From: an uncultured Ruminococcus sp.
Lineage (GTDB): Bacteria; Bacillota; Clostridia; Oscillospirales; Ruminococcaceae
Assembly (NCBI GenBank): GCA_947174365.1
Contig: CAMWIR010000005.1
Coordinates: 1 to 44,401, forward strand
Direction: 5' to 3'
Length of the DNA: 44,401 nucleotides
Part shown: piece after piece, positions 24,770-32,970 of the stretch
How positions within the stretch are numbered: position 1 is the stretch's first letter
Layout of the letters: every line of letters starts with the position of its first letter
Made by a program: the position numbers and the translations under genes
The notes under the pieces: model-generated
Seen by the model: only the letters and a program-made list of their open reading frames with translations
What the model was told of the DNA's origin: nothing
Databases searched by the model: none

Positions 24770-25438
24770 CTAATTGATTTCCGAACCGTTGGCTCTTATT
24801 CTGAATCTTACACCTAAAAAGTCGGCGGATTTCTTGCATAATATCATTCGCTGCATAAATATTTCAAAATATTCCATAACGGAAGAAATTCGGTTGTCAA
24901 TGGTAAGGTCAAGGATAAGTTCGGTCTTTTCCGCGTTAAAGTAAAGTTCCGACCGCTCAACGGCAAAATTCACCCTGTCGTGGATATCCTCCGCCAGATC
25001 CTCAATATTGCGCACCCTGCTGCGGCGTACGTCGGTCTTATCGGCAATAATAAGAGCGGCGGTAACAGCGTTCAGCGGTTGGGCAGTGGCCTCGTCGTGA
25101 TTGCCGATAGCGGAAATAATGTCGCAGATCTCCTCTGCGGGCATATCCAGCCTGTCAAGCAGGCGAAAAGCCATAACAGCGCCGCTCTGAGCGTGGTCGA
25201 CACGGTTTATCACATTGCCTATATCGTGCAGATATGCCGCTATCATTCCCAGTTCCACTTTGCGGGGCTCGCAGCCTATGCCCTCCAGGATCATTTTTAC
25301 CGCCTCGGCAACCTTTTCCACATGGGCAAAGGAATGCTCGGTGTAGCCCGCTGCCTTTACGGCGGCGTCGGCGTTTTTGATATATGTGTGTATATCGGGA
25401 TTTTGCTTTATATATTTATAAGTAACATTACTTGACAT
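24770..25438 (-). CDS. HD domain phosphohydrolase
   Basis: A 222-residue HD-superfamily protein with the metal-binding pattern H...HD...D. FAHVEKVAEAV supplies the first His, AAYLHDIGNV the HD pair, and ALIIADKTDV the last Asp. It also has the extra IGNHDEAT motif seen in HDIG-type nucleotide phosphohydrolases. GGAGG precedes the ATG. It has its own promoter (25553-25580) and a 108-nt leader carrying a remnant of the intergenic repeat. The substrate is not known; the gene order gives no firm hint. Confidence 0.88.
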   Translation of the reverse strand: MSSNVTYKYIKQNPDIHTYIKNADAAVKAAGYTEHSFAHVEKVAEAVKMILEGIGCEPRKVELGMIAAYLHDIGNVINRVDHAQSGAVMAFRLLDRLDMPAEEICDIISAIGNHDEATAQPLNAVTAALIIADKTDVRRSRVRNIEDLAEDIHDRVNFAVERSELYFNAEKTELILDLTIDNRISSVMEYFEIFMQRMILCKKSADFLGVRFRIRANGSEIN

Positions 25439-25552
25439 AAAACCTCCGTAAATCTAAAAAGCTGTCTAAGTAAACACTGTTTAAAATATTTTAATATACA
25501 TTTTTTCCGATTACAGCGAAAAAAGCCTTTGATCGGAAATGCCCTAATGAAT

Positions 25553-25580
25553 ATTATACCACAGCAGAAGAATTTGTCAA
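25553..25580 (-). promoter_or_regulatory. Promoter of the HD-domain gene
   Basis: TTGACA (25575-25580), 16 bases, TATAAT (25553-25558) on the minus strand. Confidence 0.85.
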
Positions 25581-25634
25581 GAGAAATTGAGGAAATTTAA
25601 TCCAAATTTTACAGCAAGCCGCAGCCGCCCGCTG

Positions 25635-25742
25635 TATTAAGGAATGCCGATCAATATGCTTTTAAAAATAAAAACAAAGGCTTTTCATGCCGCCATGGGC
25701 AATATGCCCGCAGAGAAAAGCCTTTGATAAGCTGTTTCTTAA
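25635..25742. repeat. Hairpin-forming intergenic repeat, copy E (divergent)
   Basis: Left end ATTAAGGAATGCCGATCAAT and right end GAAAAGCCTTTGATAAGCTGTTTCTTAA resemble the ends of copies A-D. The interior forms AAAGGCTTTTC ... GAAAAGCCTTT around a smaller GGGCAATATGCCC palindrome. It lies at the 3' side of the DUF4173 gene, where it could terminate transcription. Confidence 0.6.
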
Positions 25743-25889
25743 AAGAATGAAGTTCCACTTTCCATACATTTTGTACCGATTTTTTTAAAAAAACTTTTGG
25801 GAATACCGCACAAAGGCTTTCAATATATGAAGTTTTGGGCGGCTCGGATACAACAGGTTTGAGAGCAAAAAACAAGTATCAACCTTTGT

Positions 25890-27500
25890 TCAGACATTTT
25901 CTGCGGCATTTTCTGCGGCAAATTTTGCGGCAAATTTTGCGGCAATTTCTGCCAATATGTCGCTTAAAGTAAGGCTGCGCATATCCCCCGTTTCGGCACG
26001 GGCGACCTTTTGACGGATAATATCTTCAAGCTTCTCATTTTCGGAATATTTTGACAGCTTTCCACGAAGCTTGCAGGCGGCGGGAATCGCACCGGCGGAC
26101 ATTTCCTCAATAAGCTCCAAATCGAAATTTTCAAGAGTGCCGGCAAGGTATCTGTCGGCATTTACCGAAACGATCATCCCCTCCACATTTACAAAGCTGA
26201 GAGCGGAAAACATTACCGTAAAAGCTATCACCGACAGCTTCGGCAAATTTACCTTAACCGTTATCAGCGACAGGAATATCCCAAGGAAGATCACCGCCAG
26301 CAGCAGCATGAACCACGTGGTGTACACCCGCAGGGGCGTAAGCCCGTAGACGTTTATGTACATCGCCATTTTGCTTACAGCCGTGGCAATGAGCAGCAGA
26401 GTAAAAATACTTACAATGCAGCTGATGATCTTAATGCACCCGGGGCGGCTGCCGTCGTCGTTATATTTGCAGAAAAGGTTTATGCCGATAATTATTATAA
26501 GGTTGATAACAGCCACCGTGCAGAGCTCGAAAAATCCCCTGCGGGCGTATTCCGAGTAGCTGACGGCGTCGGCGGGCAGGCGTGAGGCGAAAGCGGAGAG
26601 AAAATAGCTTGCCTGAGAAAAGAAGAATATCACATACATCACGCACACAGGCGCTGCGGAGGCTGCCCCGGCAAAGGCGGGAATTATGCGCAGGCCTCGG
26701 ATATTCCGCAATGCGTTCTCATCGGAATCTGCGTTGCTTTTTTCCATACCCTTTATGCACATTCCGAAAATATAGCACCCCACGGGCAGGCTTATTGCCG
26801 CCTGGATAAGAAACACCACTGCATTCTCCGCAATATTGTCAAAAAAGCTTTCCATTATTTCCGAAAAGCCCTCGTCGGCACTCATAAGCAGGTTGCAAAC
26901 GATAACCGTGGAGGGAATTGCAATGACCAGTCCCAGCAGGATATTCCCCAAGGTCTTGCCGCCTTTGGTTTTGCTTACCGACTGCTTTATTGCTGCGGGC
27001 TGCGCGGGCATTTCCGCAAAGGGACGAAGCAATGCGGTCATCATATCCGCAGGGAAAAGCCGTCTGCCGATATTGAATTTGCCGTCGCTGTCCGCAAGCT
27101 TGTCATAAGCAAGGGTCAGCAGCACGAAAACTATATCCAGAAACTGTATCAGCGTATTGGAATTTACAAAGACATTTACCGAAAAAGCAATGCACAAAGC
27201 AACTCTGATAGCTTTGGCAGCAGTAATTTTATTGCGCTGTGCAGTAAACAAAGTACAATAAGCCGTTGCAGCCAAAAGCGTGACCGCTGCACCCAGCCCG
27301 AACGCATTTCCCCTTGCAAGCACCGGGGCAGCCATCAGCTTGATAAACATAAACCCGAGAACCAGTCCCGCAAAGGCAAAGCAGACCTCTCTGCGGCTGT
27401 ATTCCCGCACGATCTGCGGACGATATTCGCCCGCATTATATGTGGGGGCTGCATAACCGGCATTGCTGTTTTCCATATAGTTAAAGTTGTTATTTTCCAT
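25890..27500 (-). CDS. DUF4173-family multi-pass membrane protein
   Basis: A 536-residue membrane protein with about eleven hydrophobic helices and the DUF4173 hallmark SYSEYARRGFFEL (about residues 314-326). The N-terminus is a soluble Asn/Tyr-rich segment; the C-terminus is soluble and ends in a simple repeat (AAKFAAKFAAENAAEN) encoded by tandem 12-base units. Function is unknown. DUF4173 genes often accompany small XRE-type regulators, and here the gene is the last of a DUF2975-XRE-small membrane protein-DUF4173 operon with gaps of 13-17 bases. Confidence 0.85.
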   Translation of the reverse strand: MENNNFNYMENSNAGYAAPTYNAGEYRPQIVREYSRREVCFAFAGLVLGFMFIKLMAAPVLARGNAFGLGAAVTLLAATAYCTLFTAQRNKITAAKAIRVALCIAFSVNVFVNSNTLIQFLDIVFVLLTLAYDKLADSDGKFNIGRRLFPADMMTALLRPFAEMPAQPAAIKQSVSKTKGGKTLGNILLGLVIAIPSTVIVCNLLMSADEGFSEIMESFFDNIAENAVVFLIQAAISLPVGCYIFGMCIKGMEKSNADSDENALRNIRGLRIIPAFAGAASAAPVCVMYVIFFFSQASYFLSAFASRLPADAVSYSEYARRGFFELCTVAVINLIIIIGINLFCKYNDDGSRPGCIKIISCIVSIFTLLLIATAVSKMAMYINVYGLTPLRVYTTWFMLLLAVIFLGIFLSLITVKVNLPKLSVIAFTVMFSALSFVNVEGMIVSVNADRYLAGTLENFDLELIEEMSAGAIPAACKLRGKLSKYSENEKLEDIIRQKVARAETGDMRSLTLSDILAEIAAKFAAKFAAENAAENV

Positions 27501-27514
27501 AATTTATCATCCTT

Positions 27515-27835
27515 TCAAAAAACCGTCAAAGATGTTATAAAATAGCTTATCACAAGTATCAGGCACAAGACGCTCGGAATAAAGAATAAAAATCCTTTAC
27601 TCTTTTTCTTTGGCCTTACAACAAGATAAATGAAAATATTTGCAGCCAGAAGCGGTATAAAACCAAACGTCAGCGCCATTCCTGCCCTGTCCCATTCCTG
27701 TGCGGGCAGCATTGCCTCCGGATACGGGACCAATGTGTCATGGGCAAGATACAAAGCAGCAAACCAGACCAGGCAGCCTGCCCCTATTAGATTTATTAAT
27801 ACCGCCAACAGCGGCAGCGCCTTATTTCGCTTCAT
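27515..27835 (-). CDS. Small three-helix membrane protein
   Basis: About 106 residues with three predicted helices (LPLLAVLINLIGAGCLVWFAALYL, GMALTFGFIPLLAANIFIYLVV, GFLFFIPSVLCLILVISYFI). A basic Lys-rich loop separates the last two. The ORF track starts seven codons earlier, but AAGGAGG placed five bases before ATG 27835 decides the start. It is third in the DUF2975-XRE-DUF4173 operon. It is not recognised as a named family. Confidence 0.75.
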   Translation of the reverse strand: MKRNKALPLLAVLINLIGAGCLVWFAALYLAHDTLVPYPEAMLPAQEWDRAGMALTFGFIPLLAANIFIYLVVRPKKKSKGFLFFIPSVLCLILVISYFITSLTVF

Positions 27836-27852
27836 ATCTTCCTCCTTGCAGG

Positions 27853-28089
27853 TCATACACCGACCGATTCATTATCTTTATCATCCGGCACATACTCTAA
27901 AATATCCCCCGGCTGACAGTTAAGGCATTCGCAAAGCTTGCACAGGGTAGAAAACCGCACTGCCTTTGCCCTGCCTGTTTTAAGGATAGAGAGGTTTGCG
28001 GGAGTGATCCCCACCTTGACCGCAAGGTCTCCCGTGCCTATCTTCCGCTTTGCCATCATTACGTCAAGATTAACGACTATATATCCCAT
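27853..28089 (-). CDS. XRE family transcriptional regulator (YozG-like)
   Basis: A 78-residue Cro/CI-type helix-turn-helix protein: MMAKRKIGTGDLAVKVGITPANLSILKTGRAKAV is the HTH, and the RFSTLCKLCECLNCQPGDILEYVPD ending is standard for this compact class. The start at 28089 is fixed by GGAGGG eight bases upstream; the track start lies further upstream without a site. It probably represses its own operon together with the neighbouring DUF2975 membrane protein, a common pairing. Confidence 0.88.
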   Translation of the reverse strand: MGYIVVNLDVMMAKRKIGTGDLAVKVGITPANLSILKTGRAKAVRFSTLCKLCECLNCQPGDILEYVPDDKDNESVGV

Positions 28090-28102
28090 TTTCAAAGCCC
28101 TC

Positions 28103-28546
28103 CTATATCGTGAAATCATTTTCTTCCCGAAGCTTTACAGCCTCAGCAAAGCAGTTCTTGATAACACGCAGGATAAGCCCGAAAAAGGCGGCGGCAAAGG
28201 TTATGATAAAACTAAGCAGGCGCAGTCTTGCAAAAAACAGCGTTATCACCGAGATCACAAAGCAGCAGTAGGACAGCAGCTTTATAAGCTTGACATTTTC
28301 CTCCACAAATACCTGCTGCTTTGCTATATTTCCTATAAGCCTGTCAAGGGCGAACAATATCACAAACCCCACAACAGCGCAGCTGTAAAAGGTGACAAGC
28401 AAGGGCACTGTCACAATATCCTGCCTGAAAGACTCCGTCTCGTAAATTTTCGCCGCATAGGGCATAATAAAAAGCGACCCGAAGCAAAGGATCATGGCAA
28501 CCTTTATAAGCGCTGCCGTTATTTTCACCGATCTGCTGTTTTTCAA
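28103..28546 (-). CDS. DUF2975 membrane protein
   Basis: About 147 residues with four membrane helices and the DUF2975 pattern (ALDRLIGNIAKQQVFVEENVKLIKLLSYCCF). The ORF-track start at 28618 lies upstream of the promoter -10 box and cannot be used. A TTG at 28546, nine bases after AAAGGA, is the best start. DUF2975 proteins are typically encoded next to a YozG-like XRE regulator, as here, and may control its activity. Confidence 0.85.
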   Translation of the reverse strand: MKNSRSVKITAALIKVAMILCFGSLFIMPYAAKIYETESFRQDIVTVPLLVTFYSCAVVGFVILFALDRLIGNIAKQQVFVEENVKLIKLLSYCCFVISVITLFFARLRLLSFIITFAAAFFGLILRVIKNCFAEAVKLREENDFTI

Positions 28547-28596
28547 ATTCTCAAATCCTTTCTGTGGAAAAATTCCCGGAATTTTTCTGTAATTAT

Positions 28597-28625
28597 ATAA
28601 TATCACATTAATTTGCATTTGTCAA
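28597..28625 (-). promoter_or_regulatory. Promoter of the DUF2975-XRE-DUF4173 operon
   Basis: TTGACA (28620-28625), 17 bases, TATTAT (28597-28602) on the minus strand. The transcript would begin near 28590, about 45 nt before the TTG start codon. Confidence 0.85.
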
Positions 28626-28833
28626 TAGTTTTTTATCGAAAATCAATAAATATTTTTCTTTTGTTTTTAGAAAAAGATTTTCGGAAGATTTTTATTGATT
28701 TGTTCGCAATCTATTAACATTTATATCCGGATAATGCGCTATACTTAAAAGAGGCAATATTTGGATAGCATTATAGCACAAATGCCCCCGGCGGGCAGCG
28801 TTTACATGAACGCAAAAATAAAGGAGCTAAATC

Positions 28834-29331
28834 ATGTCGAATAAAAAAGGACTTTGGCAATTTATCAAATTCGGACTTGTGGGTGTTTCCAACACTCTTG
28901 TAAGCCAGATAATATACATGATATGCACTGCTTTGGGGCTGCATTATATTTTGGCAAGCGTTATCGCCTTTGTACTCAGCGTACTCCACGCCTTTTACTG
29001 GCAGAACCGTTTTGTGTTCAAGGAAGATGAGAACGCAGAAAAGCGGATATGGTGGCAGGTGCTTATCAAGACCTACTGCGCATATGCCTTTACGGGGCTT
29101 TTCCTTAATAATGTGCTGCTTGTTGTGTGGATAGAGCTTGTTAAGATTGAGAACTTCACCCCGCCCTTGACGGAGCTTCTGAACGGCCGGGGCATAGGCA
29201 TTTCCAATCATGATCTGGCGGTGGATATTGCTCCCCTGCTCAATATTGTGATAAATGTTCCGCTGAATTTTTTGATAAACAAATTCTGGGCATACAGTCA
29301 GAAAAAAATCCCTGCTAAGGACAGTGAATAA
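28834..29331 (+). CDS. GtrA family membrane protein
   Basis: A 165-residue GtrA-type protein with four membrane helices; family members move or flip polyprenyl-linked sugars used for cell-surface glycosylation. The opening FIKFGLVGVSNTLVSQIIYM, the middle HAFYWQNRFVFK and the end NVPLNFLINKFWAYS are characteristic. AAAGGAG precedes the ATG. It is a single gene followed by a strong terminator. Confidence 0.92.
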   Translation: MSNKKGLWQFIKFGLVGVSNTLVSQIIYMICTALGLHYILASVIAFVLSVLHAFYWQNRFVFKEDENAEKRIWWQVLIKTYCAYAFTGLFLNNVLLVVWIELVKIENFTPPLTELLNGRGIGISNHDLAVDIAPLLNIVINVPLNFLINKFWAYSQKKIPAKDSE

Positions 29332-29425
29332 CAGGTATACGCTGCAATGCAATTTACCGGAGAATCATACAAATCCGATATTTGCTGTATTACGAAAATA
29401 CCGTGCCGCATAAGCACTGCCAAAT

Positions 29426-29461
29426 AATCTCCCGCCCTTGCAGCCGCAAGAGCGGGAGATT
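29426..29461. terminator. Bidirectional terminator
   Basis: AATCTCCCGC (29426-29435) pairs with GCGGGAGATT (29452-29461), with a further CTTGC/GCAAG inner stem. It lies between the convergent GtrA and XRE-receiver genes. Confidence 0.85.
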
Positions 29462-29467
29462 TGCGTA

Positions 29468-30127
29468 TTAACATTCCGGCCGGTCAAGCAGCTTCAGAAG
29501 AGTATCGGGCTTGAAGGGTTTTGCAATGAAATGCTCCGCACCGAGCCTGAGCGCTTCCATGACATTTTCCTTTGTACTCTGAGCAGACAGCATTATGACC
29601 TTTATTCCGGGATATTTTCTTTTTATCTCGGCAAGCACTTCAAGGCCGTTCATTCCGGGCATACCTATATCCAATGTGCAAACGTCCGCTTTTTCCCTTT
29701 CAAGCAAGTCAAGACACTCCCTGCCGTCCGCCGCAGATAACACTCTGTAATTGCTGCGGCCCAGAATATCGCAAAGCATTGACCGCAGAAAAGAGGCGTC
29801 GTCCACCACAAGCACAGTCTTTGTATCTGCGCATTTCCGCTTTTCTTCGCAAGCTCCGAAAATGCAGTTTATCTGATCCTGACAAAGCATATCCCCGTTA
29901 TTTGCTTCCGCGGGCGCTTTACATTCGGTCTCATTGCAGCCAAGCAGCACATCTGCGGATACCCCGAGATATTTCACAAGCCTCGGTATCATTGCAATAT
30001 CCGGCAGAGAAAGTCCGTTTTCCCACCGTGAAACAGCCTGCGGAGTAACAAAAAGCGCACAAGCCATTTCCTCCTGTGTAACATTTTTCGCTAAGCGGTA
30101 TTTTTTTATCATAGCACCGAGTTCCAT
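29468..30127 (-). CDS. XRE helix-turn-helix - receiver domain fusion regulator
   Basis: A 219-residue protein with an N-terminal XRE domain (residues 1-65; VTQEEMACALFVTPQAVSRWENG) and a C-terminal CheY-like receiver (about 103-217). The receiver keeps Asp109-Asp110 (VLVVDD), the phosphoacceptor Asp153 (TLDIGMPGMNG), Ser181 and Lys203 (AKPF). The linker holds six cysteines (64, 69, 82, 88, 93, 99), which could bind metal or act as a redox switch. DNA-binding domains usually lie C-terminal to the receiver, so this order is reversed. No sensor kinase is encoded nearby. The gene has its own consensus promoter. Confidence 0.9.
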   Translation of the reverse strand: MELGAMIKKYRLAKNVTQEEMACALFVTPQAVSRWENGLSLPDIAMIPRLVKYLGVSADVLLGCNETECKAPAEANNGDMLCQDQINCIFGACEEKRKCADTKTVLVVDDASFLRSMLCDILGRSNYRVLSAADGRECLDLLEREKADVCTLDIGMPGMNGLEVLAEIKRKYPGIKVIMLSAQSTKENVMEALRLGAEHFIAKPFKPDTLLKLLDRPEC

Positions 30128-30173
30128 TTATCTTACCTCCTACTGTTTTCCGAAAAAGCTTTTTCTGTATAAC

Positions 30174-30217
30174 ATTATACAAGGTTCCTTTGCCGATGTC
30201 AATCAATTGTCAATTGA
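30174..30217 (-). promoter_or_regulatory. Promoter and putative operator of the XRE-receiver gene
   Basis: TTGACA (30197-30202), 17 bases, TATAAT (30174-30179) on the minus strand. A perfect inverted repeat TCAATTG-T-CAATTGA (30203-30217) abuts the upstream side of the -35 box and could be the binding site of the XRE protein itself (inference). Confidence 0.8.
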
Positions 30218-30251
30218 ACCACCGCAGACAGAACGCTCACAGAGATAACCT

Positions 30252-30294
30252 AAGAGGCAGGAAGCAAGAAAAATAATCTTGCTTCCTGCCTCTT
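30252..30294. terminator. Perfect 18-bp stem hairpin after the P-type ATPase gene
   Basis: AAGAGGCAGGAAGCAAGA and TCTTGCTTCCTGCCTCTT form an 18-bp perfect stem around a seven-base loop, immediately after the ATPase stop codon. It lacks a long U-tract. The arm resembles the terminal repeat of the MITE-like element (GCAAGAGGCAAGAAGCAAGA). Confidence 0.7.
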
Positions 30295-32187
30295 TCAGCC
30301 GCTGTTTCTCGCCCTCATGGCATTGAGTATCGCCAGCACCGCAACGCCCACGTCCGCAAATACCGCAGCCCACATATTAGCAGCGCCCAGTGCGCCCAGT
30401 ATCAGCACCAGAAGCTTTACGCCAATTGCAAAGAATGTATTCTGACGTGCTATAAAAAGGGTCTTGCGGGATATGGCTATGGCGTCTGCTATCTTTTTCG
30501 GGTTATCGTCCATAAGGACTATGTCCGCCGCTTCTATGGCTGCGTCCGAGCCCATGGCGCCCATGGCAATGCCTATATCGGCACGGGTGAGCACAGGGGC
30601 GTCGTTTATTCCGTCGCCCGTGAAAACGAGGGTCTCCCCCGACTGCTTTTTCGTGAGCAGTTCCTCCAGAACGTCCACCTTATCCCCCGGGAGAAGCCCG
30701 GCATGAACCTCGTCTATCCCCAGCATTCCCGCAACGCTGTCGGCTGCCGCTTTGCTGTCCCCCGTGAGCATTACCGTGTGCCGCACTCCCATTTCACGCA
30801 GCCGCTTCAAAGCCTGGGCAGCCCCGTCCTTCGGGGTATCGGCTAAAGTCAAGCACCCCGCATAAACCTTGTCAATGGCAATGTGAACAGCAGTCGAGCC
30901 GCTTTCGGTATTTTCGGGCAGGGAAATGTTCTCGGCATTCATCAGTTTCAAATTTCCCGCTAAAATTTTCCTGCCCTCTATCTCGGCGTACACTCCGAAG
31001 CCCGCACGTTCGGAAACATCATCGGGCTTTAAGCTGACGGACTGACCCGATCTTTTCTCAAACGCTTCCTTTAGTGAAAGGGCTATGGGGTGGTCGGAAT
31101 AGCTTTCCGCCAAAGCAGCCGCCTTCAAAATCTCATCCTCGGAAAATCCCTTTTGAGGGATTATTTTTGTTACCTCAAAGCTGCCCTTGGTAAGCGTACC
31201 CGTTTTGTCAAAAACCATTACTCCCGCCTTGGCAAGTGCCTCAAGATAATTGCTGCCCTTTATGAGAACGCCCTTTTTCGCCGCTCCCCCAAGTCCCGAA
31301 AAGAAGCTTAAAGGAATGGAGATGACCAGTGCGCAGGGACAGGAAATTACAAGGAATGTCATTGCCCTGTATATCCATTTCATAAAGTTCATGCTGTCAA
31401 AGAAAGGCGGTATAAGCGCCAGTGCGATCGCACCGAACACCACTGCAGGGGTGTATACCCGTGAAAATGAAGATATAAAATTCTCGCTGACGGATTTTTT
31501 TTCACGTGAATTTTCCACCAGCTCCAGAATTTTTGAGACCGTAGAGCAGCCGAAATCCTTTGTGACCTTTACCCTGATTATTCCCGTAAGATTAATGCAG
31601 CCGCTTATAACATCGTCCCCCGGGGCTATGTCACGGGGCAATGACTCGCCCGTTAAAGCGGAAGTGTCCGCCGAGGAAGTGCCGCCTATGACCGTGCCGT
31701 CCAGGGGGATTTTCTCCCCGGGCTTTACTGCAATAATATCCCCCGGGTGAACCTCCTCGGGACTTACCTTGCTAAGCTCTCCTTGCTCGTTTTCGATATT
31801 TGCATAATCGGGACGAATGTCCATAAGCTCGGAAATGGACCGCCTTGATTTGGAAACAGCGCAGGACTGAAACAGCTCTCCCACCTGATAAAAGAGCATT
31901 ACCGCCGTTCCCTCGGCATATTCTCCCGTGACAAATGCGCCGATCGTGGCAATGGTCATAAGGAAGCATTCATCGAAAAACTGCAAATGAATTACCCCTA
32001 AAAAAGCCTTGCGGAGAATATCATAGCCGATTATAAAATAGGGTATAAGATATGCGATAAGCTGCACTGCATTAAAAGCGCCTTCCCCCTCGCCGCCTGA
32101 AAAAAGACGGAAATATATCATCTCCCCCGCCAGTATCACAAAGCTGACGATTATACGAACCAGTGTTTTCTTCTGCTTGCGTGTCAT
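30295..32187 (-). CDS. P1B-2-type zinc/cadmium/lead efflux ATPase lacking its HMA domain
   Basis: About 630 residues. The P-type ATPase motifs are complete: TGES in the actuator domain, SCPCALVISIP in the ion-binding helix, DKTGT with the phosphorylated Asp, and GDGINDAPVL. CPC followed by SxP and the DVG near the C-terminus (VFADVGVAVLAILN) are the P1B-2 signature for Zn(II), Cd(II) and Pb(II) export. The usual N-terminal heavy-metal-binding domain is missing and is supplied by the separate small gene upstream. The start is moved to ATG 32187, seven bases after GGAGG. It is last in the methyltransferase-ArsR-HMA-ATPase operon. Confidence 0.93.
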   Translation of the reverse strand: MTRKQKKTLVRIIVSFVILAGEMIYFRLFSGGEGEGAFNAVQLIAYLIPYFIIGYDILRKAFLGVIHLQFFDECFLMTIATIGAFVTGEYAEGTAVMLFYQVGELFQSCAVSKSRRSISELMDIRPDYANIENEQGELSKVSPEEVHPGDIIAVKPGEKIPLDGTVIGGTSSADTSALTGESLPRDIAPGDDVISGCINLTGIIRVKVTKDFGCSTVSKILELVENSREKKSVSENFISSFSRVYTPAVVFGAIALALIPPFFDSMNFMKWIYRAMTFLVISCPCALVISIPLSFFSGLGGAAKKGVLIKGSNYLEALAKAGVMVFDKTGTLTKGSFEVTKIIPQKGFSEDEILKAAALAESYSDHPIALSLKEAFEKRSGQSVSLKPDDVSERAGFGVYAEIEGRKILAGNLKLMNAENISLPENTESGSTAVHIAIDKVYAGCLTLADTPKDGAAQALKRLREMGVRHTVMLTGDSKAAADSVAGMLGIDEVHAGLLPGDKVDVLEELLTKKQSGETLVFTGDGINDAPVLTRADIGIAMGAMGSDAAIEAADIVLMDDNPKKIADAIAISRKTLFIARQNTFFAIGVKLLVLILGALGAANMWAAVFADVGVAVLAILNAMRARNSG

Positions 32188-32215
32188 AAAACAACCTCCC
32201 TGAAAAGAGTGCATA

Positions 32216-32238
32216 AATTATACTAATGCAGTATAATT
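32216..32238. promoter_or_regulatory. Hairpin in the HMA-ATPase spacer
   Basis: Perfect nine-base inverted repeat AATTATACT-AATGC-AGTATAATT just upstream of the ATPase ribosome binding site. A second hairpin (GGAGCTG ... CAGCTCC, about 32276-32303) lies between it and the HMA stop codon. These could set mRNA processing or relative expression of the two genes. Confidence 0.5.
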
Positions 32239-32311
32239 TTATGTGATAAAAAGCACCCCTGAATGTCCGATTTACGGAGCTGTCGAGAATTTGCGGCAGC
32301 TCCGCAACCTA

Positions 32312-32530
32312 TCACATAAGGATCGTACAGTCGGGCTCTACCTTTTTGCAGGCCTTGACCACCTTTTTCATAATGTCGTCAAATTTTTCATCATCGGCGT
32401 CAATGGTGAGCTTCTGGCTTATGAAGCTTACGGAAGCGGAATGTACTCCGTCGATCTTGCATATGGCGTCCTGCATTTTCTGTGCGCAGTTGGCGCAGTC
32501 CAGATCTTCAAGATTATAGTTTCTTTTCAT
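32312..32530 (-). CDS. Stand-alone heavy-metal-associated (HMA) domain protein
   Basis: About 72 residues with the ferredoxin-like HMA fold. The metal-binding motif is LEDLDCANCAQKMQDAI, in which CANC replaces the usual MxCxxC and the preceding DLDCANC is typical of Zn/Cd ATPase N-domains. It very probably acts as the detached N-terminal metal-binding domain of the downstream ATPase. The start is ATG 32530 behind AGGAG; the track TTG overlaps that site. Confidence 0.9.
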   Translation of the reverse strand: MKRNYNLEDLDCANCAQKMQDAICKIDGVHSASVSFISQKLTIDADDEKFDDIMKKVVKACKKVEPDCTILM

Positions 32531-32605
32531 AATAATCAAACTCCTAACACTTAAATTTATTTTATGAAACCTTTGTGGTTTCTTTATAGGCTTTTTCTTA
32601 AAGCG

Positions 32606-32956
32606 CTATTCCTCAACGTGCTCCATACCTGTTTTTATAATGCTGCTGACGTGGTCGTCGGAAAGGGAATAGAAAACGATCTTGCCCTCACGGCGCGCCT
32701 TGACCAGCTTGTTGTTTTTGAGCACCCTCAGCTGATGAGAGACCGCCGTCTGACTCAGCCCCAGCAGCTGCGCCATGTCATTCACACAAAGCTCCGACTC
32801 AAAAAGGGCGTACAATATGCGTATTCTCGTAGTGTCCCCGAAAACCTTGTAAAGCTCGGCAAGGTCGTAGAGAATTTCATCGGGAGGCATATTCTCCATT
32901 ACCTTTTTCACCACGTCCTCATGAGCGCAGATATATTCTTCCATATTTTCCGCCAT
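32606..32956 (-). CDS. ArsR/SmtB family metal-sensing repressor (zinc-type alpha-5 site)
   Basis: A 116-residue winged-helix repressor. The DNA-recognition helix is LGLSQTAVSHQLRVLK. At the C-terminus D100-x-H102-x10-H113-x2-E116 reproduces exactly the alpha-5 zinc site of SmtB and CzrA, with E116 as the last residue. Of the CadC-type alpha-3N site only one cysteine remains (ELCVND, Cys57). A zinc sensor that releases DNA on binding metal is therefore expected. It is the second gene of the efflux operon. A matching palindrome overlies the operon promoter. Confidence 0.93.
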   Translation of the reverse strand: MAENMEEYICAHEDVVKKVMENMPPDEILYDLAELYKVFGDTTRIRILYALFESELCVNDMAQLLGLSQTAVSHQLRVLKNNKLVKARREGKIVFYSLSDDHVSSIIKTGMEHVEE

Positions 32957-32970
32957 TTCATATCCCTCCC

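Larger units (their letters stand above)
25439..25889. other. Intergenic region with promoter and repeat remnants
   Basis: About 450 bases between the DUF4173 and HD-domain genes. It holds the HD-gene promoter (25553-25580), a leader with the hairpin TTTCCGAT ... ATCGGAAA and a half-copy of the repeat family (AAAAGCCTTTGATCGG around 25521-25537), and repeat copy E (25635-25742). The 74-codon ORF at 25651-25875 runs through the repeat, lacks a ribosome binding site and is not considered a gene. Confidence 0.6.

Noticed and set aside
25651-25875. 74-codon ORF near the DUF4173 gene
   Set aside because: It runs through repeat copy E, has no ribosome binding site and shows no protein-like features.
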